Origin: Mytilus galloprovincialis
Taxonomy: Eukaryota; Mollusca; Bivalvia; Mytilida; Mytilidae
NCBI RefSeq assembly: GCF_965363235.1
Contig: NC_134838.1
Location: forward strand, 15,098,441-15,162,440
Length of the DNA stretch: 64,000 nucleotides
Direction of reading: 5' to 3'
Position 1 is the first letter of the stretch; each line of letters opens with the position of its first letter. The notes beneath the pieces were generated by a model that worked only from the letters and a program-made list of their open reading frames with translations, was not told the origin of the DNA and did no database searches. The position numbers were made by a program, and so were the translations under genes. Shown piece after piece: positions 60,841-64,000 of the stretch.

Positions 60841-62890
60841 AATTTGATTAATTTTAAAAGTTGACTATCAGAAATAAGTCTCAAAATTGTTTTCCATTTT
60901 TTTACCTATCATTTAAATCTTTAAAGTTGACACCAATATAACAAACTACTATATAACCAGGCATTTAGTAAGATAAATATGTAATTGAGTTAACTGTAGA
61001 GTTTTATGAATATCCCAGATTATTTGAAAAAGTTACAGAAATGTTTAAAGTTGACTATCATAATTTTTTCTGACATGAAAAATTCCTGTTTTTTTTTACC
61101 TATCAATTAAATCTTTACATTTGCCACCAATATAACAAACTACTATATAACCTGGCATTTAGTAAGATTAATATGTAACTGAGTTAACTGTAGAGTTTTA
61201 TGAAAATCAAATTTTATTTGAAAAAGTAACAGAACTTTTTAAAGTTAAAATTATCTAAATTTTGTCCAGAATAAAAATACTAGCTATTTGTGCCTATCAA
61301 TTAAATCTTTAAAATTGACACCAATATAATAAACTACCATATAACCTGGCATTTAGTAAGATAAATATGTAATTGAGTAAACTGTAGAGTTTTAAGAATA
61401 TCCAATTTCATTTGAAAAAGTAACAGAGCCCTTAAAGTTGACTATCATAAATTTTTTCGACATAAAAATTTCCAGTTTTTTTACCTATCAACTAAATCTA
61501 TACAGTTGACACCAATATAATAAACTACCATATAACCTGGCAATTAGTAAGATTAATATGTAATTGAGTAAACTGTAGAGTTTTATGAATATCCAAGATC
61601 GTTTGAAAAAGTTACAGAAATTTTTAAAGTTGACTATCATATAAATTTATTCCGACATGAAAAATTCAAGTTTTTTTTACCTATCAATTAAATCTATACA
61701 GTTGACACCAATATAATAAACTACCATATAACCTGGCATTTTGTAAGATTAATATGTAATTGAGTAAACTGTAGAGTTTTATGAATATCCAAGACCATTT
61801 GAAAAAAGTACACAAATTTTTAAAGTTGACTATCATATAAATTTATTCCGACATGAAAAATTCCAGTTTTTTTTACCTATCAATTAAATCTTTATAGTTG
61901 ACACCAATATAACAAACTACTATATAACCAGGTATTTAGTAAGATTAATATGTAACCTAGTTCACTGTAGAGTTTTAAGAATATCCAAGATCGTTTGAAA
62001 AAGTTACAGAGCCTTTTAAAGTTGACTATCATAATTTTTTCTGACATGAAAAATTCCAGTTTTTTTTACCTATCAATTAAATCTATACAGTTGACACCAA
62101 TATAACAAACTACCATATAACCTGGCATTTAGTAAGATTAATATGTAATTGAGTAAACTGTAGAGTTTTAAGAATATCCAATTTCATTTGAAAAAGTAAC
62201 AGAGCCCTTAAAGTTGACTATCATAAATTTTTTCGACATGAAAATTTCCAGTTTTTTTACCTATCAACTAAATCTATACTGTTGACACCAATATAATAAA
62301 CTACCATATAACCTAGCATTTAGTAAGATTAATATGTTATTGAGTAAACTGTAGAGTTTTATGAATATCCAAGACCATTTGAAAAAGTTACAGAGCCTTT
62401 TACAGTTGACTAATGAAATCTTTACAGTTGACACCAATATAATAAACTACTATATACTAAGAATATCCAAGTTCATTTTAAAAAGTTACAGAAATCTTTA
62501 AAGTTTAATGTCATACTTTTTTTCTGACTTGGAAATTCCATTTTTTCCCCTACTGATGAAATTGTTAAAATTGACAATAATAAACCAAACTACCAAATAA
62601 CTTGACATTTAGTAAGATCAATATATAATGATTTGAAAAAGTAACAGAACTTTTTAAAGTTGACTATCTATTTTTGTCAAAATTGAAATACTAGCTATTT
62701 TTACCTATTAATTAAATCATTTAATTTGACACCAATTTAAAAAACTCCAAAAAAAACCTGGCATTTGGAAAGAAAGATTAATCTGTAAAAGAGTTAACTG
62801 TAGAGGTCCATGAAAATCCAAGTTCATTCTAAAAAAGTTATAGAAATTTTTAAAGGTGACTTTTTGAATTTAGTTAGAAGTGAGAATTCT
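60841..62890. repeat. ~195-bp satellite array, about 10 units
   Basis: GACACCAATATAA recurs at about 60930, 61122, 61319, 61510, 61708, 61903, 62096 and 62288, a period of 190-198 bp. Each unit has ACCTATCAATTAAATCT, ACCTGGCATTTAGTAAGAT, ACTGTAGAGTTTTA and AAAGTTGACTATCAT. Units beyond 62400 are shortened and diverged. Confidence 0.92.
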
Positions 62891-64000
62891 AGTTTTTATT
62901 AATTCTTAAACCTGTTCTTAGGATTATTCCAGAAAATACTATTTCCATCCCAGAAAAGGCAATTTTTAAAAAGTTAATGTGGGTGGATGTATTTGAAATA
63001 ATAAAAAAACCAAAGGGGGTGTTGATTTAGTTCATTTTTCTATGGATGGTGAGGGGTAAAAAAAGTTCCGTCCCTGGGGGACATAGTTTTTTCTTGAACA
63101 GCCCTTAACCTTAGTACTTTATCATTCTAAGTACTAGTACATTTTTAATATGAATATAATCTATAAAATGGCAAACAAATGTTCTCAAAATTGATAAAAT
63201 ATAGTAAGTGAACCTATAAAAAAAAACCACCAAGTTCTAGCAAAGAAGGAAAGAAAGAAAAGAACAATGAAAATTACTCAATGAAAAAGTTACTTCAGTG
63301 TTCAATTATACTCATATTATTTTATCTTAGAAGAATTTTTAGACTACCAGTATCGTAAATTTTTTCAGACATTTTTTTTAACCACAGCTGAATTATTAAT
63401 ACACTCATGTCACACTCATGTCATATTGTTGCTAACTACTATCAATTTAAAAAAGACAGCAAAATAAGAAAAAATATACACTTTCAATATCAGTATAGCA
63501 TAAATAAAATACCTTGTATAATACATTCAATAATAAATGAATAAAATTATATTGCAATTTCATGGAACTTTCAAAATGTTGTCTCTTATATAAATATGTG
63601 GTTTACAAAATGATGTCATTAATGTATCATTACCTATAGGTTGCATTTCTGTAAATATCAACAATGCAATTTCCCATAGGAACTCCTTTTACAGCTAAAA
63701 CCGTACCGTACCAATTGTACTATGAAGTTTTGAAAAAAATCATGCCTTAGAATGGGAAGTTCATCTGCACTATTTTTTTTTCCAAGGTCAAAATATAGGG
63801 CTGTGCCGCATATTTTCAACATTTATATGCCCCGAACTTCTTAAGAGTTTAAACTTACACTAAAATTATGTCCTACCCTTACCTTGACTTAAGGGTTCTC
63901 ACATATTTGACCAAAACGCATATGTATATTTACTGGTAACTTTCCCCAAGTTATTTCTTTACAAGATGAAACATAGAGATCATGTATTGGAACCAGTACG
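62891..64000. other. No gene recognised
   Basis: About 62930-63115 carries a repeat-like segment (CCATCCCAGAAAAGG, TCCGTCCCTGGGGGACATAG). Otherwise AT-rich with no supported exon. Confidence 0.45.

Overview
The window is AT-rich metazoan nuclear DNA with long introns and a very high load of short, non-autonomous repeats. Several repeat families are ones I associate with marine bivalves: a Meta-type SINE ending in (AATC)n, the family whose ends read AGCTCACCTGGCC, the CAGTGGCGG element, and the tail module around CAATCATACCACATC. The best guess for the source is a mytilid mussel or close relative. Nothing suggests a prokaryote, plasmid or virus.

The main gene lies on the minus strand between 45384 and 13456. 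I assembled nine exons from it by hand. All eight introns are GT-AG, all splice phases agree, and the joined frame is 2229 nt (742 codons plus a stop). The product is recognisably HROB (C17orf53/MCM8IP), the OB-fold protein that recruits the MCM8-MCM9 helicase in homologous recombination and crosslink repair. The signatures are FPGPAGLLP in exon 3, the OB-fold across exons 5 to 8 with RNHYLNVTP, and a short acidic DDLLSQL tail in exon 9. Unlike the human protein, its long low-complexity region lies after the OB-fold.

To its left, also on the minus strand, are the first exon of a universal-stress-protein gene (4155-4083) with a good TATA box, and a candidate two-exon, 60-codon gene (6011-5530) behind a YY1/ETS-type promoter. 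No convincing gene was found to the right of 45.4 kb.

The most unusual feature is at 25118-28180. Intron 7 of HROB opens with about 45 tandem copies of a 65-bp unit. Each unit is a copy of the last 51 coding bases of exon 7 plus the first 14 bases of the intron, so an exon-intron junction with its splice donor has been amplified into a minisatellite inside the gene.

Layout: 1-4.1 kb, probable USP intron with repeats; 4.7-7.5 kb, CAGTGGCGG elements, small gene and a ~122-bp array; 9.9-12.7 kb, ~145-bp satellite; 13.5-45.4 kb, HROB, whose introns hold a large inverted duplication (33.3-37.55 kb), nested TIR elements and the junction array; 46-49 kb, hairpins and MITEs; 49.2-53.8 kb, a 69-bp satellite with 414-bp higher-order repeats; 54.8-55.5 kb, a decayed LINE; 56.3-60.2 kb, a SINE and the ~145-bp satellite again; 60.85-62.9 kb, a ~195-bp satellite.
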